A stretch of 64,000 nt of DNA from Celeribacter marinus. Its GTDB lineage: Bacteria > Pseudomonadota > Alphaproteobacteria > Rhodobacterales > Rhodobacteraceae. Position numbers and translations under genes: made by a program. Positions within the stretch are counted from its first letter, which is position 1. Every line of letters starts with the position of its first letter. The stretch is from assembly GCF_001308265.1 (NCBI RefSeq), contig NZ_CP012023.1, positions 1,502,932-1,566,931 of the forward strand. Direction: 5' to 3'. Under the pieces are notes generated by a model. It was given only the letters and a program-made list of their open reading frames with translations. It did no database searches and was not told the origin of the DNA. Below are positions 27,063-35,703 of the stretch, in pieces.

Positions 27063-27090
27063 CGCCGGGGCCTCACCGCTCCGGCGTTTT
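27063..27090 (+). terminator. Hairpin with T run between cbiM and cobW
   Basis: CGCCGG...CCGGCG stem followed by TTTT, 23 bp after the cbiM stop and 18 bp before cobW. It may be an inefficient terminator or processing hairpin that sets a lower level of cobW and cobN relative to cbiM. Confidence 0.6.
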
Positions 27091-27108
27091 CACGTAAAGG
27101 ACACCAAC

Positions 27109-28185
27109 ATGGCTGCCAAAATTCCTGCTACCGTCGTTACCGGTTTTCTGGGCGCGGGCAAAACCACCCTCATCCGTCACATGCTTGCCAATGCAAACGG
27201 CAAGCGCATTGCCCTGATCATCAACGAGTTTGGTGATCTGGGTGTGGACGGTGATATCCTAAAGGGCTGCGGAGACGAGACCTGCACCGAGGACGACATC
27301 ATGGAGCTGTCGAACGGCTGTATCTGTTGCACCGTGGCCGATGATTTCATCCCAACCATGCAAAAGCTGTTGGCGCGTGAGAACAAGCCTGATCATATCG
27401 TGATCGAGACCTCTGGTCTGGCGCTGCCGCAACCACTTGTCCGCGCGTTTAACTGGCCCGAGATCTCCACCAAAGTTACCGTTGACGGCGTGATTACCGT
27501 GGTCGATGGCAAGGCCGTGGACGAGGGCGTGTTCGCCCATAACGTGGCCGCCGTGGATGCCCAACGCAAGTTGGACGAGAACCTTGACCATGAGACACCG
27601 CTGTCGGAATTGTTCGAGGATCAGATCGCCTGCGCCGACATGATTGTCGTGAACAAGGCCGATCTGTTGGGCGAGGCACAGGCAGACGCGCTTGTCGCCA
27701 AGCTCAAGGCGGAGGCCCGTGGCGGCGTTCAGGTTGTGCGCGCATCGCATGGCGCGTTGCCCGTGGATGTGTTGCTTGGTCAAGGGATCGGGTCGGAGGC
27801 CGACATGACGGGGCGCGACGAGGTGCATCACGGCCACCACCATCACGACGATGATCACGACCATGACCATGACCATGACGGGGATCACCACGATCATGAT
27901 CACGACGATTTCGAGAGCTTTGTGGTCAGCCGCGATGAGGTCAGCGATCCCAAGGCCTTTGCCGCGCAGGTGTCTGATGTGATCCGCGCCCACGGTATTT
28001 TGCGCCTCAAGGGGTTCGTGGCCGTTACGGGCAAGCCGATGCGCCTGACGGTTCAGGCCGTTGGCCCGCGCGTCGATCATTATTTTGACCAACCGTTCGG
28101 GGCCAACCCGCGCGAAACACGTCTGGTTGTGATCGGTCAGGCCGGTTTGGACCGCGCCGCAATCGAGGCGGCGTTGCAAGCATGA
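27109..28185 (+). CDS. cobW: CobW GTPase (COG0523 metallochaperone family)
   Basis: 358 residues. Walker A GFLGAGKTTL (12-21), the metal-binding CICC motif within SNGCICCTVADDF, ETSGLALPQP, and guanine-specificity NKAD. A His/Asp-rich insertion (about residues 239-268, alternating HDHDHD) precedes the C-terminal CobW_C domain. CobW is thought to deliver cobalt to the CobNST chelatase, which fits cobN nearby. The stop overlaps the GNAT gene by 4 bp. Confidence 0.95.
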   Translation: MAAKIPATVVTGFLGAGKTTLIRHMLANANGKRIALIINEFGDLGVDGDILKGCGDETCTEDDIMELSNGCICCTVADDFIPTMQKLLARENKPDHIVIETSGLALPQPLVRAFNWPEISTKVTVDGVITVVDGKAVDEGVFAHNVAAVDAQRKLDENLDHETPLSELFEDQIACADMIVVNKADLLGEAQADALVAKLKAEARGGVQVVRASHGALPVDVLLGQGIGSEADMTGRDEVHHGHHHHDDDHDHDHDHDGDHHDHDHDDFESFVVSRDEVSDPKAFAAQVSDVIRAHGILRLKGFVAVTGKPMRLTVQAVGPRVDHYFDQPFGANPRETRLVVIGQAGLDRAAIEAALQA

Positions 28186-28631
28186 TCATTGTCGAGCTCG
28201 GACATCCGCTTGACCCGCAACCTGCCGCACTCTTGGCGCAGGCACAGGCGTTGCAGGCGGAGATTTATGACGCCGAACACAATCACGCCTTGCCCACAGA
28301 TGCGCTTGCCGCCGATGACGTGCGGTTTTTCATCGCGCGTGAGGGGGATGTGGTTTTGGGCGTTGGTGCGTTTAAAATCTACAGCACCTACGGCGAAGTG
28401 AAATCGATGTTCACATCGCCAGACGGTCGCGGCAAAGGCATCGCTGCCGCCCTCATGCGGGCGGTCGAGGACACGGCCCGCGCCGAAGGATTGAGCGCGT
28501 TAAAATTGGAGACAGGCGACGAGTTGGACGCCGCCTGTCGTCTGTATGAACGCCACGGGTTCACCCGCTGCGGGGCCTTTGGCGATTACGAGAACAACGG
28601 CGTCTCCGTGTTCTACGAAAAGGCGCTTTAG
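28182..28631 (+). CDS. GNAT-family N-acetyltransferase in the cobalamin operon
   Basis: 149 residues. Acetyl-CoA loop (motif A) SPDGRGKGIAAALMRAVED, preceded by GEVKSMFTS, and LYERHGFTRCGAFGDY as motif B. Most like small-molecule or peptide acetyltransferases (YiaC/PanZ style). ATGA overlap with cobW shows co-translation. No B12 step needs an acetyltransferase, so it is either a regulator or a passenger. The stop codon overlaps by 3 bases a small gene on the opposite strand. Confidence 0.85.
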   Translation: MIIVELGHPLDPQPAALLAQAQALQAEIYDAEHNHALPTDALAADDVRFFIAREGDVVLGVGAFKIYSTYGEVKSMFTSPDGRGKGIAAALMRAVEDTARAEGLSALKLETGDELDAACRLYERHGFTRCGAFGDYENNGVSVFYEKAL

Positions 28632-28789
28632 TCCGCCTTTTTGGTCGCTGCCGCTTTCATACGGGCGAGCAATTCGGCCTTTGGGGCCGCTTTGCCATAG
28701 GGATTTTTTGACGACCCTTTGGCGTTGTGTTCCGCGTGACGCGGGCTGTTCTTGCCGACCTTCGGCGCGCCTGATTTACCATAGTCCAT
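28628..28789 (-). CDS. Small basic hypothetical protein, 53 residues
   Basis: ATG at 28789 with AAAGG upstream; TAA at 28628. Product begins MDYGKSGAPKVGKNSPRHAE and ends KMKAAATKKAD-like; it is Lys/Ala/Gly/Ser-rich, has no hydrophobic segment and looks disordered and possibly nucleic-acid-binding. It lies antisense inside the otherwise plus-strand cobW-GNAT-cobN group. RBS and coding-like composition support it, but it is too short to be certain. Confidence 0.55.
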   Translation of the reverse strand: MDYGKSGAPKVGKNSPRHAEHNAKGSSKNPYGKAAPKAELLARMKAAATKKAD

Positions 28790-28853
28790 GAGATAACCTT
28801 TCGTGGTTTTCTCGCTGATGCCGTAAACCGCGCGGCTTTTCAAGGAGAGACAG

Positions 28854-31800
28854 ATGCATCTGTTGGCCGCCACCCCCGGATCAATCGACGATGGCAACGA
28901 GGCGTTCGACCTCGCACAGACCCCTGCGGACCTTGTGGTGATCTCTGCGGCCGATACCGAACTGGCCGCATTGTCCCATGCGCGGGCGGGGATGGATGCC
29001 CCTCTATCGCTGCGCCTGTCGCAACTGATGCACCTGCGCCACCCGATGTCGGTTGATCTACACCTTGACGATTGCGCCACCAAATCGCGCATGGTGATCG
29101 CGCGGGTTCTGGGCGGATCGGGCTATTGGAAATACGGGTTGGAGCAATACGCCGCACGGTTGCATGAGGCGGGAATTCCGTTTGTGGCGCTTCCCGGAGA
29201 TGACAAACCGGACGCGGAATTGGCAGGTTTATCAACGGTTTCGTCACAGGACTACCACGCGCTTTGGGCCTATCTCGTGGAGGGCGGCCCCGACAATGCG
29301 GCGGCATTTTTGAGTTATGCGCAGGCGATGCTAGAGGGCGGTGAAAAACCCGCACCCGCCGCACCGCTGTTGCGCGCAGGGGTCTATTGGCCCGCCAAGG
29401 GCGTGTGCGATCTGGACGCCGCACGGGCGCACTGGACGCAGGGCGCGCCCGTTGTGCCGATCACATTTTACCGCGCGTTGGTACAGGGTGCGGGGCTTGC
29501 GCCGATCGATGCGTTGGTGGCTGCGCTGATCAAAAAGGGGCTGAACCCCCTGCCCGTTTTTGTGGCCTCCCTCAAAGACCCGATTTCGGTCGCCACATTG
29601 GATGCGCTGTTTTGTGACGCCAAACCCGATGTGATTCTCAACTGCACCTCCTTTGCGGTTGGCACCCCCGAAAAGGCGGGCAACAACCCGCTCGCTGCCG
29701 ATTTTGCAAACGGTGCGCCAGTGTTCCAAGTGGTTCTTGCCGGCTCGTCGCACGCAGCATGGGACGAGGGGCTGACGGGATTATCGGCCCGCGACATCGC
29801 GATGAATGTGGCGCTACCGGAGGTCGACGGGCGGGTGTTGACCCGCGCCGTATCGTTCAAGGGCGAGGCCTATTTCGACAGTGCCACCGAGTGCGCGATT
29901 GCAACCTATCAAGCCGACCAGAGCCGTGTGAATTTTGTCGCAGAGCTGGCCACAAACTGGGCCACGCTGCGTCATACCTCGCCCGCCGACCGTAAGGTCG
30001 CGCTGATCCTCGCCAACTATCCGAACAAGGACGGGCGATTGGCCAACGGTGTGGGCCTTGATACCCCTGCGGCGACTGTGAACACGCTGAGTGCGCTTGC
30101 GGATGCGGGCTACGGCGTCACGGATATTCCCGAGGGCAGTGATGCGTTGATGGCGCAGATCCTTGCAGGACCGACCAACTGGTTGACCGACCGCAGCACT
30201 CGGCACGGCGGCGAGCGGATGTCGCTGTCCGCCTACCACGAAAGCTATGATGCGCTCCCCCAACAGGTGCGCACGCAGATCGAGGACCGGTGGGGGACGC
30301 CCGAGGCCGATCCGTTTTACGGGACGGACGGGTTTGCCCTTTCGGTCCTGCGTTTTGGCAACGCCGTGGTCGGCATTCAGCCCGCGCGGGGCTATAGCAT
30401 CGACCCGACCGAGACCTATCACGCGCCCGATCTGGTGCCGCCGCACAACTACCTCGCGTTCTATTTCTGGCTGCGCCAGTCCTATGGCGCGCACGCGCTG
30501 ATCCACATGGGCAAGCACGGCAATCTGGAATGGTTGCCCGGCAAGGCGCTTGCCCTGTCGCAGACCTGTTTGCCCGAGGCGGTGATGGGGCCGATGCCGC
30601 ATCTCTATCCGTTTATCGTCAATGATCCGGGGGAGGGAACACAGGCCAAACGGCGTGCGCAAGCCGTGATCATCGACCACCTCACCCCGCCGCTGACCCG
30701 CGCCGAAACCTACGGGCCGCTGCGTGATCTGGAGGCGTTGGTGGACGAGTATTTCGAGGCGGCTGGGGTCGACCCGCGCCGCATTGAGGTGCTGCGCAAG
30801 GAAATTTTGAGCCTGAGTGCCGTGACCGGACTGGACCGTGATGTGGGCATGACGGGCGACGACGAGGACGGCGATCTGGGCAAGCTCGACGCCTATCTGT
30901 GCGAGTTGAAAGAGGCGCAAATCCGCGATGGGCTGCATATCTTTGGCACCGCGCCGACAGGGCGGCTTGCCCGTGATCTCGCGCTTGCGTTGGTGCGTGT
31001 CCCACGCGGGGACGGGACGGGAAAAGATGCGTCTTTGGTGCGGGCTTTGGCGGTGGATTTTGAGCTGGGATTCGACCCGCTGGACTGCGAGATGGCGCAG
31101 ACATGGACCGGCCCGCGCCGCGATGCCTTGACACGTATTATGGACGGAACGTGGCGCACTAATGGCGATACGGTCGAGCGGTTGGAAGCGTTTTGTGTGG
31201 CTCTTCTGGATGAGGGTGCGCCCGCCGCAGGCCCCGCGTCACAGGCGGTTTTAGACCATTTGCGCGACCATGTTTTGCCAACTGTTGCGGCCTGTGGCCC
31301 CGCCGAAATGGACGGGCTGCTGCGCGGGTTGAGTGGCCGGTTTGTCCCCCCCGGACCATCGGGTGCGCCGACACGTGGGCGTTTGGATGTGCTGCCCACG
31401 GGGCGTAACTTTTTCTCCGTCGATGCGCGGGCTGTACCAACGCAAACCGCATGGAGCCTTGGGTGGAAATCGGCCAACCTATTGATTGAACGACACCTTC
31501 AGGATCAGGGCGATTGGCCCCGCGCCATGCTTGTCACCGCATGGGGCACGGCCAACATGCGCACGGGCGGCGACGACATTGCACAGGCGTTGGCCCTGAT
31601 GGGGGTCAAACCAACGTGGGATACAATGTCGCGCCGCGTCACAGGATTTGAGGTGTTGCCCGCATCCGTTTTGGGGCGTCCGCGCGTTGATGTGACATTG
31701 CGCGTGTCGGGGTTTTTCCGCGATGCCTTTCCACAACTCATTGCCTTGGTCGATAGTGCGGCGCGTGCGGTACAAGAGATGGACGAGAGCGAAGAGGACA

Positions 31801-32528
31801 ACCCCGCAGCGGCCCGCGCACGGCGTGGAGAAAGCACGGCGCGGGTGTTTGGCTCGAAGCCGGGGGCATACGGTGCGGGGCTTCAGGCGATGATTGATGA
31901 GCAATTATGGGGCGACCGCCGCGACCTTGCCGATGCCTATCTCGAATGGGGCGGCTATGCCTACGGTGCGGGGCGTGAAGGCGTCAAGGATCGCACAGGC
32001 TTTGAGGCCCGTCTGAGTCAGGTCGAGGCGATTGTGCAAAATCAGGACAACCGCGAACACGATCTGTTGGACAGCGATGATTATTATCAGTTCGAGGGGG
32101 GCGCGGCATCCGCCGTGGCCACGCTCCAAGGACAGGATCGTCCGATTTATCACAACGACCATTCGCGCCCCGACCGTCCGGTCATTCGCACATTGGACGA
32201 GGAAATCGGGCGGGTGATCCGCTCGCGGGTGGTGAACCCGAAATGGATCGATGGGGTCAAGCGCCACGGTTACAAAGGCGCATTCGAGATCGCCGCAACG
32301 GTGGATTATCTGTTTGCGTTTTCGGCCACCACACGCGCCGTCAAGGATCATCATTTCGACCTCGTATATGGGGCATTTCTCGAGGACGACGAAACGCGGG
32401 ACTTTATCGCGGATCACAACGCGCCTGCACTGGCCGAGATTGCGCAGCGGTTATTGGAGGCGATGGATCGCGGGCTATGGACGCCACGGTCGAACTCGGC
32501 GCGTGCCGCCCTTGAGGCGCTTGCGTGA
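28854..32528 (+). CDS. cobN: Aerobic cobaltochelatase subunit CobN
   Basis: 1224-residue large subunit of the ATP-dependent CobNST complex, which inserts cobalt into hydrogenobyrinate a,c-diamide. Family landmarks: LMHLRHPMSVDLHLDDC near the N-terminus, VLILANYPNKDGRLANGVGLDTP, HNYLAFYFWLRQSYGAHALIHMGKHGNLEWLPGK (near 550-585, the chelatase core His), LVTAWGTANMRTGGDDIAQALALMG, and SRVVNPKWIDGVKRHGYKGAFEI at the C-terminus. RBS AAGGAG lies before the ATG. CobS and CobT are not in the window. Follows GNAT with the antisense small ORF between them. Confidence 0.97.
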   Translation: MHLLAATPGSIDDGNEAFDLAQTPADLVVISAADTELAALSHARAGMDAPLSLRLSQLMHLRHPMSVDLHLDDCATKSRMVIARVLGGSGYWKYGLEQYAARLHEAGIPFVALPGDDKPDAELAGLSTVSSQDYHALWAYLVEGGPDNAAAFLSYAQAMLEGGEKPAPAAPLLRAGVYWPAKGVCDLDAARAHWTQGAPVVPITFYRALVQGAGLAPIDALVAALIKKGLNPLPVFVASLKDPISVATLDALFCDAKPDVILNCTSFAVGTPEKAGNNPLAADFANGAPVFQVVLAGSSHAAWDEGLTGLSARDIAMNVALPEVDGRVLTRAVSFKGEAYFDSATECAIATYQADQSRVNFVAELATNWATLRHTSPADRKVALILANYPNKDGRLANGVGLDTPAATVNTLSALADAGYGVTDIPEGSDALMAQILAGPTNWLTDRSTRHGGERMSLSAYHESYDALPQQVRTQIEDRWGTPEADPFYGTDGFALSVLRFGNAVVGIQPARGYSIDPTETYHAPDLVPPHNYLAFYFWLRQSYGAHALIHMGKHGNLEWLPGKALALSQTCLPEAVMGPMPHLYPFIVNDPGEGTQAKRRAQAVIIDHLTPPLTRAETYGPLRDLEALVDEYFEAAGVDPRRIEVLRKEILSLSAVTGLDRDVGMTGDDEDGDLGKLDAYLCELKEAQIRDGLHIFGTAPTGRLARDLALALVRVPRGDGTGKDASLVRALAVDFELGFDPLDCEMAQTWTGPRRDALTRIMDGTWRTNGDTVERLEAFCVALLDEGAPAAGPASQAVLDHLRDHVLPTVAACGPAEMDGLLRGLSGRFVPPGPSGAPTRGRLDVLPTGRNFFSVDARAVPTQTAWSLGWKSANLLIERHLQDQGDWPRAMLVTAWGTANMRTGGDDIAQALALMGVKPTWDTMSRRVTGFEVLPASVLGRPRVDVTLRVSGFFRDAFPQLIALVDSAARAVQEMDESEEDNPAAARARRGESTARVFGSKPGAYGAGLQAMIDEQLWGDRRDLADAYLEWGGYAYGAGREGVKDRTGFEARLSQVEAIVQNQDNREHDLLDSDDYYQFEGGAASAVATLQGQDRPIYHNDHSRPDRPVIRTLDEEIGRVIRSRVVNPKWIDGVKRHGYKGAFEIAATVDYLFAFSATTRAVKDHHFDLVYGAFLEDDETRDFIADHNAPALAEIAQRLLEAMDRGLWTPRSNSARAALEALA

Positions 32529-32534
32529 GCGGGG

Positions 32535-32885
32535 TTAGTTCGAGCAATCCAACTCGGCTTTGACCAAGGCCTGATCGCCAACCAGTGAGCCTGCTTTGAT
32601 CGGGCACCCCGTGGCTTGGGTGATCGCAATCGCGGCTTTGGCGACGATGGCGGTGCGGGATGGCGGTGGGACCATGACGTTTATGCGGTGAGCCTCGACA
32701 CTGGAGCCGCCGCCGCGCTGGCGAAAGATGCGAAAAGTTGCCCCGTCTACAACGATTGGAGTGGGTGTGATTAGGGTTTTGCCGATTTGTGGGCTATCGA
32801 TCGCGCACGCAGGCAGAATCATCAGACCGAGCGCAGCGGTTAAAGCGCGCGCAAAAGGCGCGTTGTGGCGGGTGGCGTATATCAT
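32535..32885 (-). CDS. Small putative lipoprotein
   Basis: 116 residues from ATG 32885: N-terminal basic region and hydrophobic segment ending in a lipobox LPAC (Cys27), so likely lipidated. The rest has TPIVVDGATFRIFRQRGGGSS, VMVPPPSRTAIVAKAAIAITQATGCPI and a C-terminal ELDCSN; two further Cys could form a disulfide. No family recognised. A TTG at 32915 would add ten residues before the signal and is less likely. Convergent with cobN, 6 bp apart. Confidence 0.65.
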   Translation of the reverse strand: MIYATRHNAPFARALTAALGLMILPACAIDSPQIGKTLITPTPIVVDGATFRIFRQRGGGSSVEAHRINVMVPPPSRTAIVAKAAIAITQATGCPIKAGSLVGDQALVKAELDCSN

Positions 32886-32950
32886 GCGGCCACCGTCATA
32901 TCTCTTGGTTAACAAACAGTTAACGCGGGCTCGACCAATGCCCTGAAAAC

Positions 32951-33769
32951 CTAGAGAAGGTTCGATGGCCCATCTTCTAACACCTCAACACAATCGCCCA
33001 AAACGACCGTGCCAGTCTGTTCGACGACCGCGTTTTGGCCAAAAATGATGCGCCCGCGCGCGGATCTGTGCAGCTTGCCAAGGGTCGCAAGCGGTTCGTG
33101 GCGGTCGGTTTGCACGCCGGTGTCGGGGTCTTGTGTGGTCATCACGCAGCGCTCACACGGTTTGACGATCCGCAAAATGGTCGAGCCGATGCGGATGCGC
33201 CGCCATGTATCCTCGGCCCACGGCGCGATGTCGCCCTCAATCACCAGATTGGCGCGAAACCTGCGCATCTCGAACGCCTGACCCGCGGCGACATTGAGAG
33301 CCGCAAGGGAGGCTTTAGTGGTGATCAAAATCGGGTAGCCATCGGCAAATCCGGCAAAGTGGGGCGTGATGCTATCGGCGGTATTCACGGGGCGAAGCGG
33401 CTCATCGGGAAAGTAGACCAAACGCACCTCGCGACCCAAAGCACATGATAGAAAACTTGCCGCTAAATTCCCCGCGTCCTCGACCCCCTCGATCCGGTTT
33501 GAGAACACAAATGCGGTCGTCTTTTCACCCTGTGGGCGCGTCACATCAATGTGGTCGCCATCATACGAGATCAAGATGCCAATGTCTGTTTCAACCACGG
33601 CAATGCGCGCCAGTTCGGGCAGCTCACGGCGCGTTGCAACGGCGCCTGTCGGATACAGGATCGCCCAACGACGATCCCCCTCCACACCCAACGCGCCAAT
33701 GTTGCGGGCGGCATGATCCGTGACGGGCAAGCTTTTGACAGGGTAAGTCGAGATTCGGGAAAGTTTCAT
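32951..33769 (-). CDS. MOSC-domain protein, mARC/YcbX-like molybdenum enzyme
   Basis: 272 residues: MOSC N-terminal beta-barrel (ISTYPVKSLPVTDHAARNIGALGVEGDRRWAIL) followed by a MOSC domain with FRANLVIEGDIAPWAEDTW and the mARC-type cysteine motif VKPCERCVMTTQDPDTG, in which the second Cys ligates molybdenum. Such proteins reduce N-hydroxylated compounds together with electron donors. Start ATG at 33769; no operon partner visible. Confidence 0.9.
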   Translation of the reverse strand: MKLSRISTYPVKSLPVTDHAARNIGALGVEGDRRWAILYPTGAVATRRELPELARIAVVETDIGILISYDGDHIDVTRPQGEKTTAFVFSNRIEGVEDAGNLAASFLSCALGREVRLVYFPDEPLRPVNTADSITPHFAGFADGYPILITTKASLAALNVAAGQAFEMRRFRANLVIEGDIAPWAEDTWRRIRIGSTILRIVKPCERCVMTTQDPDTGVQTDRHEPLATLGKLHRSARGRIIFGQNAVVEQTGTVVLGDCVEVLEDGPSNLL

Positions 33770-33937
33770 GCTGCTCCATAACGAGACGTATCGGATCCAT
33801 CAAAGATTGACGTTGGGTTATTTAAAAATTTATCTAACAACAAGTTAACCTTTTAGACAGGTGTATTCACCCACGCCATACGCCAATCCAGCGTCTTTTC
33901 AGTAATATTGCAGCAAAGATACATGCTGTTTGCTCCT

Positions 33938-33951
33938 TTGATCCAGATCAA
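33938..33951. promoter_or_regulatory. Perfect FNR/FnrL-type box
   Basis: TTGAT-CCAG-ATCAA, a perfect match to the consensus TTGAT-N4-ATCAA. Its centre (33944.5) lies about 40 bp upstream of the start expected from the TATATT hexamer at 33972-33977, the position of a class II FNR-activated promoter. Upstream of the 401-residue membrane protein at 34010. Confidence 0.8.
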
Positions 33952-33974
33952 AGAGAGTCCACTCGCCTCATTAT

Positions 33975-33990
33975 ATTCATATTAGTGAAT
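33975..33990. promoter_or_regulatory. ATTC-N8-GAAT inverted repeat, ArsR/SqrR/BigR-type operator
   Basis: ATTC-ATATTAGT-GAAT is an exact match to the ATTC-N8-GAAT sites described for the persulfide-sensing ArsR-family repressors SqrR and BigR. It overlaps the presumed -10 and transcription start, a repressor position, just before the Shine-Dalgarno of the 34010 gene. No ArsR gene is in the window. Confidence 0.55.
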
Positions 33991-34009
33991 GTGAATTAGG
34001 AGACGTATC

Positions 34010-35215
34010 ATGAAAACCTCGAAAGCAAGTGAGAGCTATGTTCCTCTCTACTTTCTCACGTCTGTTGGGGCGGGTGGCCTCGCCGTGACTTTCTTTATGT
34101 ACTTGATGTTTTGGGTGCCGCACCCCGGGCGCTCTGTTCCGGTCTTTGAGGACATCATGGCCGCATGGGCAACGGGCGGCGCGCCGCTCAAATTCGCGAT
34201 ATTTGCCGCTGTCGTGGGTATCGCGGTGTTTGTGTTTCTCAATCTCAAATCGCTCATCTGGAACCTGAGCCACTACGCCGCGTTCAAAAAGACCGAGCGA
34301 TATACCAAGCTGCGCAACTCCAATGCGGAAACCACACTTTTGGCGATGCCCTTGGCCCTTGCTATGTCGGTCAACGCGCTATTCATCGCGGGCCTCGTGT
34401 TTGTGCCCAAGCTTTGGACAATCGTTGAGTATCTGTTCCCGTTTGCGCTGATCGCCTTTGCCCTCATTGCCTATAATGCACTGCGCACCATTGCCGATTT
34501 TCTCGGCCGTGTGTTGTCAAAAGGGGGTGTGTTTGATGTCACAGCGCACAATTCATTCGCACAGCTATTGCCGTCATTCGCGCTGATTATGGCCGCCGTG
34601 GGGTTTTCCGCGCCTGCCGCTATGTCGACGCAACCCGCCGTTGTGGCCATTTCCATCATTGGTTCAACACTGCTCGGAACTGCTGCGCTTATCTATGCCC
34701 TCCTCGCCGTGGTCACCGCGTTCAATTCGATGCTGCACTACGGCACATCCGAAGAGGCAGGTCCAACATTGTTGATCATCATCCCGTTTGTGACCATTTT
34801 CTCGATCATGTTCATGCGTCAGGACCACGGGTTGCACACCACCTTTAACGGCCACTCTACCGCCGCAGACACATTGATGTTCCTTGCCAAGGGCCTGTCG
34901 GTCCAACTCGTGTTCCTCGGCCTCGGGCTGACCGTGTTGCGCCGCCAAGGCTATTTCAAAGACTTCGTGTTCGGCAACAAGACCTCCGCCGGCTCCTATG
35001 CGTTGGTTTGCCCCGGTGTGGCGCTTTCGGTGTTGATGCAGTTTTTCATCAACAAAGGTCTCGTGAGCGCGGGTGTGATTGAGAAATTCGACATCACATA
35101 CTGGGCCATCACAGCTATCGCGATCGGCTTTCAGTTGGCGATGGTCGCGCTAGTCTTTCGTCTCAATACGCAACATTACGGCTTTCGCGAGCCGACCGCT
35201 ATACCCGCTGAGTGA
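34010..35215 (+). CDS. Polytopic membrane protein (possibly TsoY family)
   Basis: 401 residues with about ten hydrophobic helices. Recognisable features: FFMYLMFWVPHPGRSVPVFEDIM in the first loop, KKTERYTKLRNSNAETTLLAMPLALAMSVN, IRQDHGLHTTFNGHSTAADT-like polar loop and INKGL near the end; the His/Asp-rich loop could bind a ligand. I have only a weak memory of similar proteins being called TsoY and cannot verify it; structurally it also recalls tellurite-resistance/dicarboxylate-type permeases. RBS TTAGGAG before the ATG. Preceded by an FNR box and an ATTC-N8-GAAT operator, suggesting induction under low oxygen and sulfide or persulfide. Followed by a strong terminator, so monocistronic. Confidence 0.7.
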   Translation: MKTSKASESYVPLYFLTSVGAGGLAVTFFMYLMFWVPHPGRSVPVFEDIMAAWATGGAPLKFAIFAAVVGIAVFVFLNLKSLIWNLSHYAAFKKTERYTKLRNSNAETTLLAMPLALAMSVNALFIAGLVFVPKLWTIVEYLFPFALIAFALIAYNALRTIADFLGRVLSKGGVFDVTAHNSFAQLLPSFALIMAAVGFSAPAAMSTQPAVVAISIIGSTLLGTAALIYALLAVVTAFNSMLHYGTSEEAGPTLLIIIPFVTIFSIMFMRQDHGLHTTFNGHSTAADTLMFLAKGLSVQLVFLGLGLTVLRRQGYFKDFVFGNKTSAGSYALVCPGVALSVLMQFFINKGLVSAGVIEKFDITYWAITAIAIGFQLAMVALVFRLNTQHYGFREPTAIPAE

Positions 35216-35233
35216 TCCCTTCCCAGCGACTTG

Positions 35234-35270
35234 AAAAGGGGCGCGTCTCATGTGAGGCGCGCCCCTTTTT
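35234..35270 (+). terminator. Rho-independent terminator
   Basis: AAAAGGGGCGCGTCTC/GAGGCGCGCCCCTTTTT: long GC-rich stem with an ATGT loop and a T tract, 18 bp after the 401-residue gene. Confidence 0.9.
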
Positions 35271-35340
35271 ACATAGATGTATTTACGTCCTTGATGCGGC
35301 TCCGTCACACTGCGACTATGGGTTAGGCGGGAGGCGGCGT

Positions 35341-35703
35341 ATGATATTTCATTTGGGACTGTTTTTAGGATTTCAACTCTTGGGCGAAGTCATCGCGCGC
35401 GTGTTTACGTTGCGCCTTCCTGGGCCAGTGATCGGCATGGTGCTTCTGGCTGCGCTGCTGTTGGCGCGCCCCACGATTGGTAAGAAAATAGAAGGCACCG
35501 CCACCACCGTCCTGTCTTATCTTTCGCTACTCTACGTGCCCGCAGGCGTCGGAATTGTTCAATATCTTGATCAAGTCTCCGAAATTGGGTTGCCACTTGC
35601 TACCGCACTGGTCGGCTCAACAATTCTCGCCATCGGCGCAGGCTCACTCACGTTCAAATACGTGGGCCGAGCCATGGGCCAAGCCGACGAGACACCGCAA
35701 TGA
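35341..35703 (+). CDS. lrgA: CidA/LrgA-family membrane protein
   Basis: 120 residues, four hydrophobic helices: LFLGFQLLGEVIARVFTLRLPGPVIGMVLL is the CidA/LrgA signature (PGPVIGM). This family acts in holin-like pairs with LrgB and can transport pyruvate or by-products. ATG at 35341 with GGGAGG seven bp upstream; an upstream extension to 35212 is not plausible because it crosses the terminator. Overlaps lrgB by 4 bp. Confidence 0.9.
   Translation: MIFHLGLFLGFQLLGEVIARVFTLRLPGPVIGMVLLAALLLARPTIGKKIEGTATTVLSYLSLLYVPAGVGIVQYLDQVSEIGLPLATALVGSTILAIGAGSLTFKYVGRAMGQADETPQ

Noticed and set aside
27830..27912. CAT/GAC-rich tandem repeat, considered as a DNA repeat or CRISPR-like array
   Set aside because: It encodes the His/Asp metal-binding insertion of CobW in frame; no spacer structure.
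27259..28179. A 306-codon minus-strand frame antisense to cobW
   Set aside because: Its Val/Ile-Met runs are the complement of the cobW His/Asp codons.
28628..29092. Longer 154-codon version of the small minus-strand ORF
   Set aside because: The extra N-terminal 101 codons are antisense to cobN and lack an RBS; the ATG at 28789 has one.
29814..30938. A 374-codon minus-strand frame inside cobN
   Set aside because: Mirror frame of a 1224-residue gene with continuous CobN homology.
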